A DNA stretch of 64,000 nt from Gordonia sp049847105. GTDB lineage: Bacteria > Actinomycetota > Actinomycetes > Mycobacteriales > Mycobacteriaceae. The notes under the pieces are model-generated. The model did no database searches, had not been told where the DNA came from, and worked only from the letters and a program-made list of their open reading frames with translations. The stretch is from contig NZ_JBNCNS010000001.1 of assembly GCF_049847105.1 (NCBI RefSeq), positions 682,001-746,000 of the forward strand, written 5' to 3'. Both the position numbers and the translations under genes were made by a program. Shown here piece after piece: positions 8,802-17,315 of the stretch. Numbering within the stretch: the first letter of the stretch is position 1; each line of letters opens with the position of its first letter.

Positions 8802-8817
8802 GTCACGACCGAGTAAC
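8802..8817 (+). promoter_or_regulatory. Possible MtrA direct repeat
   Basis: GTCAC at 8802 and GTAAC at 8813 form a direct repeat with 11-base spacing, the geometry described for MtrA sites in actinobacteria. MtrA is known to control rpf and other cell-wall hydrolase genes. The motif is short, so chance occurrence is possible. Confidence 0.35.
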
Positions 8818-8864
8818 CAAATGCATAACGTCCCGTCGGCCGCGCCGAACCTCACTCCGTCACG

Positions 8865-9030
8865 GGACGCACCAGAACGACATCTAGGAGTGAGGACGGG
8901 GGACCCACCCTCCGACAGAGAACCGGACGGTCATCACGACGTCCTTGGGGTTAAGTCCCGGCGTGACTCACGTCAGGCCGAGACCGGGCACCTCTCGCCC
9001 GAACCCGACAGCTGACTTCGTAGGCGCGTG
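8865..9030 (+). promoter_or_regulatory. ydaO/yuaA c-di-AMP riboswitch upstream of rpfA
   Basis: The conserved core blocks of the ydaO class appear in order: GGGGGACCCA (8898-8907), CCTTGGGGTTAAGTCC (8943-8958), and CCGAACCCGACAGCTGAC followed by TTCGTAGGCG (ending about 9025). The ribosome site GAGAGAGGA and ATG follow directly. In actinobacteria this riboswitch typically precedes cell-wall hydrolase genes and turns them off when c-di-AMP binds. Exact ends are approximate. The wider leader 8607-9047 holds no gene. Confidence 0.88.
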
Positions 9031-9047
9031 GAGAGAGGAACACCACC

Positions 9048-9689
9048 ATGTCCGGACGCCATCGCAAACCGACTACAGGCACTCCCACCAAGACCTTCGC
9101 CAAGGTCGCCCTCACCGGAGCCGTCCTCGGCGGCGGCGCCGCCCTGCTGGGCGGCACCGGTTCGGCAAACGCCGCAACCGACGCCGAATGGAACCAGGTC
9201 GCCCAGTGCGAGTCGGGCGGCAACTGGGCCATCAACACCGGCAACGGATACCAGGGCGGCCTGCAGTTCAACCAGGGCACCTGGGCCGGCCACGGCGGCA
9301 CCCAGTTCGCTCCCAGCGCCGATCAGGCCACCAAGGAGCAGCAGATCGTGGTTGCCGAGCGCGTGCTGGGCAGCCAGGGCAAGGGCGCATGGCCCGTGTG
9401 TGGCACCGGCCTCTCGGGCGCCACCCAGCGCAACGCGCCGAGCGAGGCCCCGCGCCTGCAGCTCCCGAAGCTGCCGGCACCGTTCAACTGGTCGGCCGCG
9501 CCCGAGGCCAAGAGCACCGATGACGTGCAGAAGCAGCTCGACTCCGCGCTCAGCCAGGCGCAGGAGAAGGGCAGGATCTCGCCCGAGGTCAAGAACATGT
9601 GGGACATGGCCAAGAAGAGCGGCTACGAGCTCACCCCGGACCAGATCAAGATGTTCAACGAGCACAAGGACCAGCTGCCCACTCCCTGA
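9048..9689 (+). CDS. rpfA: Resuscitation-promoting factor, RpfA-like
   Basis: A 213-residue secreted lysozyme-like transglycosylase that cleaves peptidoglycan and helps dormant cells resume growth. Residues 1-42 are a signal peptide (basic start, hydrophobic GAVLGGGAALLGG, cleavage after ANA). The Rpf domain follows at about 44-118, with catalytic Glu55 in AQCESGGNWAINTGN, YQGGLQFNQGTWAGHGG, and the Cys54-Cys partner in WPVCG. The C-terminal ~90 residues are a helical tail with no LysM or G5 domain. AGAGAGGA precedes the ATG. The position between moaD and moaE and the riboswitch leader match rpfA of mycobacteria. Confidence 0.95.
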   Translation: MSGRHRKPTTGTPTKTFAKVALTGAVLGGGAALLGGTGSANAATDAEWNQVAQCESGGNWAINTGNGYQGGLQFNQGTWAGHGGTQFAPSADQATKEQQIVVAERVLGSQGKGAWPVCGTGLSGATQRNAPSEAPRLQLPKLPAPFNWSAAPEAKSTDDVQKQLDSALSQAQEKGRISPEVKNMWDMAKKSGYELTPDQIKMFNEHKDQLPTP

Positions 9690-9730
9690 TAGGAGCAGCT
9701 GACTCGGCCCGCACCACGGGCCCACAGTCG

Positions 9731-9773
9731 AAGGGCCCCGCACGACGGTTTCAGACCCGTGCGGGGCCCTTTT
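9731..9773 (+). terminator. Intrinsic terminator after rpfA
   Basis: A strong GC stem, AAGGGCCCCGCAC pairing with GTGCGGGGCCCTT, is followed by TTTT, 41 bases after the rpfA stop. It should also help end reverse-strand transcription from the DUF6328-like gene. Confidence 0.9.
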
Positions 9774-9794
9774 CCACTCTCATGGGACGCCCGG

Positions 9795-10298
9795 TCAGTC
9801 GGGTCGGGACAAGCGTCGCCGTTCACGCAGCGGCATCGCGACCCACATGAACAGAAAGACCACCAGTGCCACGCACCCGGCCGCGATCGCGGCCCAGCCG
9901 CCGAACACGATGTCGAAGATCACCGTGAGAACGCCGATCAGCGCCATTCCGAGCAGTCCGATACCGATCAGCGTCAACACGTGTGCGCGGTCCACCAGCT
10001 GATCTATCGCGTGGCGCCGGAACAACAGACGATGCAGGGCCACCGGCGAGATCAAGGTGACCGTCGACAGCACCGCACAGACCAGGCTGACGACAAAGAT
10101 GTACTGCTCACGAGAGCTCAGCTCCTCGAAGCCCTCTTGGAACGGGACGGTCAGCATCAGACCGGTGAGGATCTGACCACCGGTCTGCACCACCCGCAGC
10201 TCCTGCAACAGGCTGGCCCAGTTGCGGTCGAGTCGCTCGGCAGGAGTCTCGTGGCGGCGTGGCCGGGACGCGTCGTCCTCGTCAGGTGGCGAGGTCAC
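9795..10298 (-). CDS. DUF6328-like membrane protein
   Basis: A 167-residue membrane protein with an acidic N-terminus (TSPPDEDDASRPRRHETPAERLDRNW) and four hydrophobic helices spread from about residue 50 to 160. The motif LRVVQTGGQILTGLMLTVPFQ and RHAIDQLVDRAH fit the DUF6328 family of unknown function. The GTG at 10298 overlaps the moaE stop by 3 bases, which decides the start; it is the last gene of the moaC-mog-moaE operon. Confidence 0.75.
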   Translation of the reverse strand: MTSPPDEDDASRPRRHETPAERLDRNWASLLQELRVVQTGGQILTGLMLTVPFQEGFEELSSREQYIFVVSLVCAVLSTVTLISPVALHRLLFRRHAIDQLVDRAHVLTLIGIGLLGMALIGVLTVIFDIVFGGWAAIAAGCVALVVFLFMWVAMPLRERRRLSRPD

Positions 10299-10747
10299 GC
10301 CGACCCCACCCACTCGTCGCTGCCGTCGCCGAAGAACTGGTGCTTCCACACCGGCAGTCGCGCCTTAACCTCGTCTACCAGGCGTGCGCAGAGCTCGAAG
10401 GCCGCTCGACGATGATCGGCCGCGACCGCCACCACGAAGGCGACATCGCCGATCGCGAGTTCTCCGACCCGATGCGACACCGCCACCGCACGGACCCCGT
10501 CCGCTGCCCCGGCGACCTCACCGACGACGTCGGACAGCACGGTCGGCGCCGTCGGATGGGCGGAGTAGACGAGCCTGGTCACCTCGTGACCGCCGTCGTG
10601 GTTGCGCACCGCACCCACGAACCCCACGACGGCACCGGCGGCACCGCCCGCAGCCTCGACGACGAGCGCCTCGTGTGATGCCAGGTCGATCTCGTTGTCG
10701 GACAACGAGGCCCGCACCACCGCCACGCCGGCAGCCCCTTCCGACAT
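10295..10747 (-). CDS. moaE: Molybdopterin synthase large subunit MoaE
   Basis: A 150-residue subunit that, with MoaD thiocarboxylate, converts precursor Z to molybdopterin. Family features visible: GAVVGFVGAVRNHDGGHEV near residue 40, the conserved HRVGELAIGDVAFVVAV, RRAAFELCARLVDEVKARLPVWKHQFF with the active-site Lys in VKARLPVWKHQ. It overlaps mog by one base upstream and the DUF6328 gene by 4 bases downstream. Confidence 0.95.
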   Translation of the reverse strand: MSEGAAGVAVVRASLSDNEIDLASHEALVVEAAGGAAGAVVGFVGAVRNHDGGHEVTRLVYSAHPTAPTVLSDVVGEVAGAADGVRAVAVSHRVGELAIGDVAFVVAVAADHRRAAFELCARLVDEVKARLPVWKHQFFGDGSDEWVGSA

Positions 10748-11247
10748 CAGTGGTCACCGCCGCGAATCTGGTCGAGCGCATGGTCAAGGACTCCGTCGAG
10801 GACGGACAGTCCGTCCTTGACCCCGCCGGTCGACCCCGGCAGGTTGATCACCAACGTCGTGGCGGCCACGCCCGCGGTACCGCGCGACAGCACCGCGGTC
10901 GGCACCGTCGGCAGGCCGGCCGAACGGATCGCGTCCGCCAGACCGGGGATCTCGACGTCGAGCAGCGGGCGGGTCTGTTCCGGGGTGCGATCCGTCGGCG
11001 AGAGACCGGTCCCGCCGGTGGTGACGATCAGATCGGCACCGGCGTCCACACCGGCCCGGATCGCGTTCCCCACGGGCGTGCCGTCGGGCACCACGCTGCA
11101 GTCGTCGACGACGAATCGGCGGGCTTTGAGCCAGTCGGCGATGACGGGTCCGGTGCGGTCGGCGTAATCGCCACGGCTGGCCCGGGTCGAGGCGACCACG
11201 ATCCTGGCCACCCGGAACCGTCCGCCGTCGCCCGGCGACTCACTCAC
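10747..11247 (-). CDS. mog: Molybdopterin adenylyltransferase-type protein (Mog/MoaB)
   Basis: A 166-residue MogA/MoaB-fold protein that adenylylates molybdopterin before metal insertion. It carries the signature TTGGTGLSPTDRTPEQTRPLLD and a C-terminal INLPGSTGGVKDGLSVLDGVLDHALDQIRG. It overlaps moaC upstream by 8 bases and moaE downstream by one base. The equivalent of Rv0865. Confidence 0.93.
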   Translation of the reverse strand: MSESPGDGGRFRVARIVVASTRASRGDYADRTGPVIADWLKARRFVVDDCSVVPDGTPVGNAIRAGVDAGADLIVTTGGTGLSPTDRTPEQTRPLLDVEIPGLADAIRSAGLPTVPTAVLSRGTAGVAATTLVINLPGSTGGVKDGLSVLDGVLDHALDQIRGGDH

Positions 11248-11770
11248 GTCGCCACGACCCCGATTTGCCTCCGGTCTTCTCGAGCAGGCGCACCCCGTCC
11301 ATGCTGGCGCGGCGGTCGACCGCTTTCACCATGTCGTGCAAGGTGAGGCCGGCGACCGCGACCGCGGTGAGGGCTTCCATCTCGACCCCGGTCTGACCGC
11401 TGGTCCCGACCGTTGCCGTCACATCGATGTGATCGTCGGCGATCGCGAACTCGACCTCGACCGACGACAGGGCGAGCTGATGGCACAGCGGGATCAGGTC
11501 GTCGGTGCGCTTGGCGGCCATGATGCCGGCGATCCGGGCGGTCGCGAGGACATCGCCCTTCGGGAGCTTGCCGTCGCTGAGCAAGCCGATCACCTCGGTC
11601 GTGGTGCGAAACGTCCCGCCGGCCACCGCACGGCGGTCGCTGCGCGATTTGCCCCCGACGTCGACCATCCGGGCCGCACCGGTCGAGTCGAGGTGACTCA
11701 GGCCCGGCTGGATCGGCCCGCTCTCGGCGGCGGTGTCATCTGCCCCGCTCGCTTCGCTCCCGGCGGCCAC
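11240..11770 (-). CDS. moaC: Cyclic pyranopterin monophosphate synthase MoaC
   Basis: A 176-residue enzyme that turns 3',8-cyclo-GTP into cyclic pyranopterin monophosphate (precursor Z). The core motifs are present: LSHLDSTGAARMVDVGGKS, the LIPLCHQLALSSV stretch with its key histidine, GVEMEALTAVAVAGLTLHDMVKAVDR and the terminal lysine-rich LLEKTGGKSG. The first 24 residues are a non-conserved extension; the true start could be nearer MVDVGG's upstream LSHLD. It heads the moaC-mog-moaE-DUF6328 unit. Confidence 0.95.
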   Translation of the reverse strand: MAAGSEASGADDTAAESGPIQPGLSHLDSTGAARMVDVGGKSRSDRRAVAGGTFRTTTEVIGLLSDGKLPKGDVLATARIAGIMAAKRTDDLIPLCHQLALSSVEVEFAIADDHIDVTATVGTSGQTGVEMEALTAVAVAGLTLHDMVKAVDRRASMDGVRLLEKTGGKSGSWRRE

Positions 11771-11775
11771 GCTCG

Positions 11776-11961
11776 TCAGCGGTTGACGACAGTCTTCGGC
11801 TGGAGGTACGGCAGGTCGTCGGGGGCCAGCGGGAACTCGATGTCACCGAAGGGCGACAGGGCACCGGACAGTCCGGCCGCGAACTCGGAAACAGCGTGTG
11901 CGCTGTCGCCTTCTCCGTCTTTCGGCCAGCCGTTGTCGACGTACTTCTTCTTCTCAGCCAC
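11776..11961 (-). CDS. Small conserved hypothetical protein
   Basis: A 61-residue acidic protein (MAEKKKYVDNGWPKDGEG...), without membrane segments or known motifs. It sits 5 bases upstream of moaC in the place of Rv0863 in M. tuberculosis, which supports it as a real gene. The function is unknown. It is probably cotranscribed with moaC and divergent from the helicase-associated gene. Confidence 0.7.
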   Translation of the reverse strand: MAEKKKYVDNGWPKDGEGDSAHAVSEFAAGLSGALSPFGDIEFPLAPDDLPYLQPKTVVNR

Positions 11962-12026
11962 GGGGTCATTGTGCCATGTGGCCTCGACGGCCGTCCCGCC
12001 GAAACCGCCGTCGGGAGCCCGCTCAG

Positions 12027-12040
12027 TAGAATCGACCGAA
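12027..12040 (+). promoter_or_regulatory. Possible leaderless promoter -10
   Basis: TAGAAT at 12027-12032 lies 7 bases before the ATG at 12040, and no ribosome site precedes that ATG. This is the pattern of a leaderless transcript, common in actinobacteria. Confidence 0.4.
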
Positions 12041-14376
12041 TGAGTGCTGATGACCAGGGCGTCAGCCTGGCCGATGACCTGGCCTTGCGCAGCGACGACG
12101 AGGTCATCGAGCTGCTCACCGCGCGCCCGGATCTCGCGTCCCCACCGCCGGCGGGCACCGGTGTGTTGGCCTCGCGGGCCTTGTCGGCGGCGTCATCGGC
12201 GCTGGCAGGCGAAGATCTCGATCTGCTCGCGGTGGCCGTGCTCGAACAGGCGATCGCGCTCGGCCTCGAGACCACCGGCACGATTCCCGCGCCGACCGGC
12301 GTCGCATCGATCGTCGCCGCGCTCGCCGGGCAGGCCGACAAGCAGGAGATCCTCGATCGGATCGACCGGCTGCGGCGGCGCGCCCTGCTCTGGGGGCCCG
12401 ACGACGCGCTCCTGACCGGAGCGCATGCCCCGGCCGCCCTGCCGTGGCGGGGCCACCATCTCACCGGGCCCCTCGCCCGTCAGAAGCCCGAGGACCTGCG
12501 CGCCACCCTCGACGGGCTCGATGAGCGCGAGCGCAGTCTGCTCGAAACCCTGTCCCGCGGGCCCGCACTGGGCCGTAGCCGGGACGCCGCACCCGACGCC
12601 GATCCGGACTCGCCGGTCGCCCGGCTCCTCGCGGCCGGTCTCCTCGCGCGCATCGACGACCAGACGGTCGAGTTGCCGCCGATGATCGGCCAGCTGCTGC
12701 GCGATGAGCCCACGCTGCGCACCGACGACCTCGGTGCCCCCGCACTGCACGACGAGTCGGCCAAGCGCCGGTTCTCCCCCAGCGCCCTCGAGGCCGCCGC
12801 GGGCGGCGAGGCGCTGGAGCTCATCCGCCACGCCACCTCGCTGATCCGCGCGCTCGGGGCAACTCCCGCGGCGGTGTTGCGATCGGGCGCGCTGGGTGTT
12901 CGCGAGCTGCGGCGCCTGGCCAAGGTGACCGGCCTCGAACAGCGGCGTCTCGCATTCATCGTCGAGCTCCTTGCGTACCTGCGATTCATCGACGCCGGGT
13001 TCCCCGAGCCCGCGCCGGCATCCGACTCCGGCGAGCACGCCTTCGCGCCCACCATGGCCGCCGACACCTGGTTGCACCAGGCACCCGACCGGCAGTGGTG
13101 GGCGTTGCTCGGTGCATGGCTGGAGATGCCCCGGCGCGCGTGGCAGATCGGCGAACCCGATCGCGACGGCAACGCCCTGCCGGCGTTGTCGGGCGAGCTG
13201 CACGACGCCTACGCACCGATCGCGCGTCACGCGATGCTCTCGACGCTGGGCGAGGCCGGTCGTGCCATGCCGGTGACCACCGACGCGCTGGCGACAGCCC
13301 TGCACTGGCAGCACCCACGCCAGATCCGCCGGTACTCACGGCACGTCGTCGAAGAGACACTGCGCGAGGCACGCGAACTGGGGGTGGTCGCCCACGGATC
13401 GCTGACCGCGGTTGGTCGGGCGGCCATCGCCGGCGACCACGACGAGGTGGAGTCGTCGGTGCTCACCGCGATGCGGGCGGCGTTGCCCGAGCCCGTCGAC
13501 CACTTCCTCGCCCAGGCCGACCTCACCCTGACGGTCCCCGGACCCATGGCCGCCGACCTGGCCGAACAGGTGGAACTCGTCGCCGACCTCGAGTCCGGCG
13601 GCGCGGCGTCGGTCTATCGCGTCTCCGAGGCCAGCGTGCGACGCGCGCTCGACGCGGGCCGCAGCAGCAGTGAACTGCTGACCCTGTTCACCGCACATTC
13701 GCGCACCCCGGTGCCCCAGTCGTTGACCTACCTGATCGAGGACGTCGCGCGAAAGCACGGCCAGCTGCGGGTGGGCGTCGCATCGGCCTTCGTGCGCTGC
13801 GAGGACCCCACCACCCTGGCCGCGGTGCTACGCAGCGAGGCCGCCGAACACCTGGCGTTACGCGCATTGGCGCCGACGGTTGCGGTGTCGCAGGCCGACG
13901 TCCGTGAGGTGATCGACCGACTCCGGGCCGCCGGGTTCGCCCCGGCGGGCGAGGATTCCACCGGCACCGTCGTGGACCTGCGTGAACGCGGCAGCCGCGT
14001 CACCGTCGCACGGCAGCGCCGAGCGCCCCAGCCGCGCCGGCCCGTACCTTCGCCAGATCAGTTGCGGACCGTCGTCGCCCGGATGCGTTCCCAGGATCGG
14101 GCCGCGACCGCCCGTCCCGCATCCCTTGCGACGTCGGCGGCACCGGTCCGTGCGAGCGGTGGCGGCGAATCGGCGACTGCCTTGATCCAGCTCGCGCTAC
14201 GGGTGAACCGGCGGCTGCGAGTGGACTACGTCGACGCGCACGGATCGGCCAGCCGGCATGTGGTGACGCCACGAACCCTCGGGGCGGGGCAACTCGTCGC
14301 CGTCGACGCGGGAACAGAGGACGAGCAGCACTTCTCCCTGCACCGGATCACCAGCGTCGAACTCCTCGAGAACTGA
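12040..14376 (+). CDS. Helicase-associated domain protein (XPB partner)
   Basis: A 778-residue protein like Rv0862c. It lacks Walker motifs but contains winged-helix-like segments and, at about residues 475-560, the conserved helicase C-terminal domain of the XPB/Ssl2 type (VDHFLAQADLTLTVPGPM...). The C-terminal ~60 residues (INRRLRVDYVDAHGSASRHVV-like) resemble a WYL-type fold. It sits 101 bases upstream of an XPB helicase, and this pair is conserved, so it probably works with it in DNA repair. The ATG at 12040 replaces an upstream extension that would run into the small hypothetical gene. Confidence 0.85.
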   Translation: MSADDQGVSLADDLALRSDDEVIELLTARPDLASPPPAGTGVLASRALSAASSALAGEDLDLLAVAVLEQAIALGLETTGTIPAPTGVASIVAALAGQADKQEILDRIDRLRRRALLWGPDDALLTGAHAPAALPWRGHHLTGPLARQKPEDLRATLDGLDERERSLLETLSRGPALGRSRDAAPDADPDSPVARLLAAGLLARIDDQTVELPPMIGQLLRDEPTLRTDDLGAPALHDESAKRRFSPSALEAAAGGEALELIRHATSLIRALGATPAAVLRSGALGVRELRRLAKVTGLEQRRLAFIVELLAYLRFIDAGFPEPAPASDSGEHAFAPTMAADTWLHQAPDRQWWALLGAWLEMPRRAWQIGEPDRDGNALPALSGELHDAYAPIARHAMLSTLGEAGRAMPVTTDALATALHWQHPRQIRRYSRHVVEETLREARELGVVAHGSLTAVGRAAIAGDHDEVESSVLTAMRAALPEPVDHFLAQADLTLTVPGPMAADLAEQVELVADLESGGAASVYRVSEASVRRALDAGRSSSELLTLFTAHSRTPVPQSLTYLIEDVARKHGQLRVGVASAFVRCEDPTTLAAVLRSEAAEHLALRALAPTVAVSQADVREVIDRLRAAGFAPAGEDSTGTVVDLRERGSRVTVARQRRAPQPRRPVPSPDQLRTVVARMRSQDRAATARPASLATSAAPVRASGGGESATALIQLALRVNRRLRVDYVDAHGSASRHVVTPRTLGAGQLVAVDAGTEDEQHFSLHRITSVELLEN

Positions 14377-14477
14377 GGGCGACACCGGCGACACCTACCC
14401 GCTGCGACGGGTCGTCGCGGCGACCTGCGCCCTCCCACCTGCGACCGCTTCTGACAAGAGTTGCACCGATCTGGACA

Positions 14478-16154
14478 ATGGACGGGGTGACCGATGGACC
14501 CCTGATCGTGCAATCCGACAAAACCCTGCTGCTCGAGGTCGACCACCCCGATGCGGCGGCGGCCCGTGCGGCGATCGCGCCGTTCGCCGAACTCGAGCGT
14601 GCCCCCGAACATGTGCACACCTACCGGGTGACTCCGCTCGCCCTGTGGAACGCGCGCGCCGCAGGCCACGACGCCGAGCAGGTGGTCGACGCCCTGGTCA
14701 GCCACTCCCGCTACGCGGTCCCGCAGCCGCTGCTGATGGACATCGTCGACACGATGGGCCGATTCGGCCGCCTGCAGCTGGTCAAACACCCGGCACACGG
14801 CCTGACCCTGATCAGCCTCGATCGCGCCGTGCTCGAAGAGATCATGCGCAACAAGAAGATCGCCCCGATGCTCGGCACCCGCCTCGACGACGACACGGTG
14901 GTCGTGCACCCGTCTGAGCGTGGCCGGCTCAAGCAGGTCCTGCTGAAGGTGGGCTGGCCCGCCGAGGATCTCGCCGGTTACGTCGACGGCGAAGCCCACC
15001 ACATCGAACTCGATCAGGACGACTGGCATCTGCGTGACTACCAGGAACTGGCCGCCGATTCGTTCTGGGCGGGCGGATCGGGTGTCGTGGTGCTGCCCTG
15101 CGGCGCCGGCAAGACGATGGTCGGCGCCGCCGCGATGGCCAAAGCCGGTGCCACCACCCTGATCCTGGTGACCAATACGGTCGCCGGGCGTCAGTGGAAA
15201 CGTGAACTCGTGGCCCGCACATCCCTGACCGAGGACGAGATCGGCGAGTACTCCGGAGAACGCAAGGAAGTCCGTCCGGTCACCATCGCCACCTACCAGG
15301 TGATGACCCGGAAATCGAAGGGCGAGTACAAGAATCTCGATCTGTTCGACTCCCGCGACTGGGGCCTGATCATCTACGACGAGGTGCACCTGCTGCCCGC
15401 GCCGGTGTTCCGGATGACCGCCGACCTGCAGTCACGGCGCCGGTTGGGCCTGACCGCGACCCTCGTCCGCGAGGACGGGCGCGAGGGCGACGTCTTCAGC
15501 CTCATCGGGCCGAAACGCTATGACGCACCGTGGAAGGACATCGAGGCCCAGGGCTGGATCGCGCCCGCCGACTGTGTCGAGGTGCGGGTGACGCTCACTG
15601 ACGAGGAGCGCATGCAGTACGCGGTCGCCGAGGCCGAGGAGAAGTACAAGCTCTGCTCCACCGCACACACCAAGGTGAATGTGGTGAAGTCGATTCTGGC
15701 CCGGCACAAGGATTCTCCGACGCTGGTCATCGGTGCCTACATCGATCAGCTGGAAGAGTTGGGCCGCGAGCTCGACTCGCCGGTGATCCAGGGCTCCACC
15801 AAGAACAAGGAGCGCGAGGTCCTGTTCGACCAGTTCCGCAAAGGTGAGATCCGGACCCTGGTGGTCTCCAAGGTGGCCAACTTCTCGATCGATCTCCCGG
15901 AGGCATCCGTCGCGGTCCAGGTCTCCGGCACCTTCGGTTCCCGCCAGGAGGAGGCGCAGCGCCTCGGCCGCCTACTCCGTCCGAAACGTGATGGCGGGCA
16001 GGCGCATTTCTACTCAGTGGTCTCCCGCGACACCCTCGACGCCGACTATGCGGCGCATCGGCAGCGGTTTCTCGCCGAGCAGGGCTACGCCTACCGGATC
16101 ACCGACGCAGACGATCTACTCGGCCCCGCCATCGGCGAGGAATCGGCGGGCTGA
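14478..16154 (+). CDS. xpb: DNA repair helicase XPB
   Basis: A 558-residue SF2 3'-5' DNA helicase of the XPB/ERCC3 family, very similar to Rv0861c. It has an N-terminal helicase_C_3-like domain (residues 1-150), Walker A PCGAGKT near residue 213, the DEVH box in IYDEVHLLPAP, motif III GLTATL, the RED motif in VREDGREGD, and motif VI QEEAQRLGRLLRP. A thumb-like insert lies between the helicase lobes. Bacterial XPB unwinds DNA in repair; the partner nuclease (Bax1 in archaea) is not seen here. The start could be the GTG two codons after the ATG. Confidence 0.95.
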   Translation: MDGVTDGPLIVQSDKTLLLEVDHPDAAAARAAIAPFAELERAPEHVHTYRVTPLALWNARAAGHDAEQVVDALVSHSRYAVPQPLLMDIVDTMGRFGRLQLVKHPAHGLTLISLDRAVLEEIMRNKKIAPMLGTRLDDDTVVVHPSERGRLKQVLLKVGWPAEDLAGYVDGEAHHIELDQDDWHLRDYQELAADSFWAGGSGVVVLPCGAGKTMVGAAAMAKAGATTLILVTNTVAGRQWKRELVARTSLTEDEIGEYSGERKEVRPVTIATYQVMTRKSKGEYKNLDLFDSRDWGLIIYDEVHLLPAPVFRMTADLQSRRRLGLTATLVREDGREGDVFSLIGPKRYDAPWKDIEAQGWIAPADCVEVRVTLTDEERMQYAVAEAEEKYKLCSTAHTKVNVVKSILARHKDSPTLVIGAYIDQLEELGRELDSPVIQGSTKNKEREVLFDQFRKGEIRTLVVSKVANFSIDLPEASVAVQVSGTFGSRQEEAQRLGRLLRPKRDGGQAHFYSVVSRDTLDADYAAHRQRFLAEQGYAYRITDADDLLGPAIGEESAG

Positions 16155-16166
16155 CCTGCCGGTGAC

Positions 16167-17234
16167 TCAGGTGGGTTCGGCGAGGCAGTAGCCGACCGGC
16201 TTGGGCAGCGCGAAGTAGACGGACAGCTGGTCGGTGGAGCAGGACGGCTGTCCGTTGCTCCGCTGATCGACGCGGACGATCTCGGTGCCTGCGGCCTTGG
16301 TGGCCCCGCACCCGAGCTCCTTGTAGTCCGACAGCGACGCACTCGGCATCCCGCCGACCGGGATCTGGTAACACTTGCCCTGCGTCAGGTTCGGTGACAG
16401 GCACAACTGTTCGCCGGTTTCCTCGCCGTCGCGCATCCAGTAGAGCCGGGAGTAGTCCTGGCTGGGGCACGTCGCTCCGGTGACCTTCTGCGCCACGTAG
16501 AAGGTGAACTTGCTCGTCGAGGAGCAATCCGCCTTCCGCGCGTGCACGTCACCGCCCTGTCCGCTGCCGGTGACCGAGACACAGTCACCCACCGCGACGT
16601 CGCCGGTGTCGGTGACCGAATCGCGGGCGATGAAGCCGACCACCCCGATGATCGCCATCAGAAGGACGGCCACGATACCGACGACCCACCACAAACGCTT
16701 GCTCGACCGCTTCGGCGGCGGTGCCGCGTACGGATACGGGCCCGGATACGGCTGGCCGCCGGGAAACTGCTGGGCACCGGGGTACGGCTGCGCGCCCGGG
16801 TATTGCGGGGCACCCGGATATTGCTGGGCGCCCGGGTACGTCTGAGCACCGGGATATGGCTGTTCCCCCGGGTACGGCTGAGCACCCGGATACTGCTGGG
16901 CACCCGGATACTGCTGGGCACCCGGATACTGCTGGGCACCCGGATAAGACTGCGCACCCGGATAAGACTGGGAGCCGGGACCGGGTTGGGCACCGGGATA
17001 CGGCTGGGCACCTGGATAAGGCTGAGCGCCGGGATTGGGCTGAGCGCCGTAGTACGGCTGTTCCCCCGGATACGGCTGAGCAACGGCGCCCGGCTGGGCA
17101 CCCGGGTACTGCTCGCCGCCTGGCGACGGTTGCGCTCCGGCCGGGCCCTCACCACTGCCCTGGGGCTGCTCGGGATCCGCGTCCTGCGGCCCCTGCGGTG
17201 AATCCGGGTTCGGCGGTACGGGCGGGGTGGTCAT
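16167..17234 (-). CDS. Pro/Gln-rich membrane protein, LppU/SCO3897-like
   Basis: A 355-residue single-pass protein. Residues ~35-185 are a cytoplasmic repeat region with about 25 copies of YPGAQ or YPGEQ. A basic stretch PPKRSSKRLW and a transmembrane helix (WVVGIVAVLLMAIIGVVGFIA, about 194-214) follow, then an exported domain with six cysteines (DCVSV, DCSSTSKF, TCPS, LCLSP, KCYQIPV, GCGA), typical of LppU/SCO3897-type proteins. The ligand is unknown. It is divergent from dapC, and its stop lies 12 bases from the XPB gene stop. Confidence 0.8.
   Translation of the reverse strand: MTTPPVPPNPDSPQGPQDADPEQPQGSGEGPAGAQPSPGGEQYPGAQPGAVAQPYPGEQPYYGAQPNPGAQPYPGAQPYPGAQPGPGSQSYPGAQSYPGAQQYPGAQQYPGAQQYPGAQPYPGEQPYPGAQTYPGAQQYPGAPQYPGAQPYPGAQQFPGGQPYPGPYPYAAPPPKRSSKRLWWVVGIVAVLLMAIIGVVGFIARDSVTDTGDVAVGDCVSVTGSGQGGDVHARKADCSSTSKFTFYVAQKVTGATCPSQDYSRLYWMRDGEETGEQLCLSPNLTQGKCYQIPVGGMPSASLSDYKELGCGATKAAGTEIVRVDQRSNGQPSCSTDQLSVYFALPKPVGYCLAEPT
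16755..17120. repeat. Coding minisatellite, (YPGAQ)n units
   Basis: The DNA of the repeat region is built from 15-base units (CCCGGATACTGCTGGGCA-like on the plus strand), the most regular run lying at about 16875-16960. Such repeats change length by slippage, so the copy number probably varies between strains. Confidence 0.85.
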
Positions 17235-17315
17235 AGTCGCAGATCGTACCGCCGCCCATGACGGCCGTGACGATGCCATCTGCACGCATGACCCCCGATG
17301 TGTCAGCCTTGAGCG

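Noticed and set aside
16755..17120. Possible CRISPR array
   Set aside because: The repeats are 15-base coding units without unique spacers and encode YPGAQ pentapeptides.
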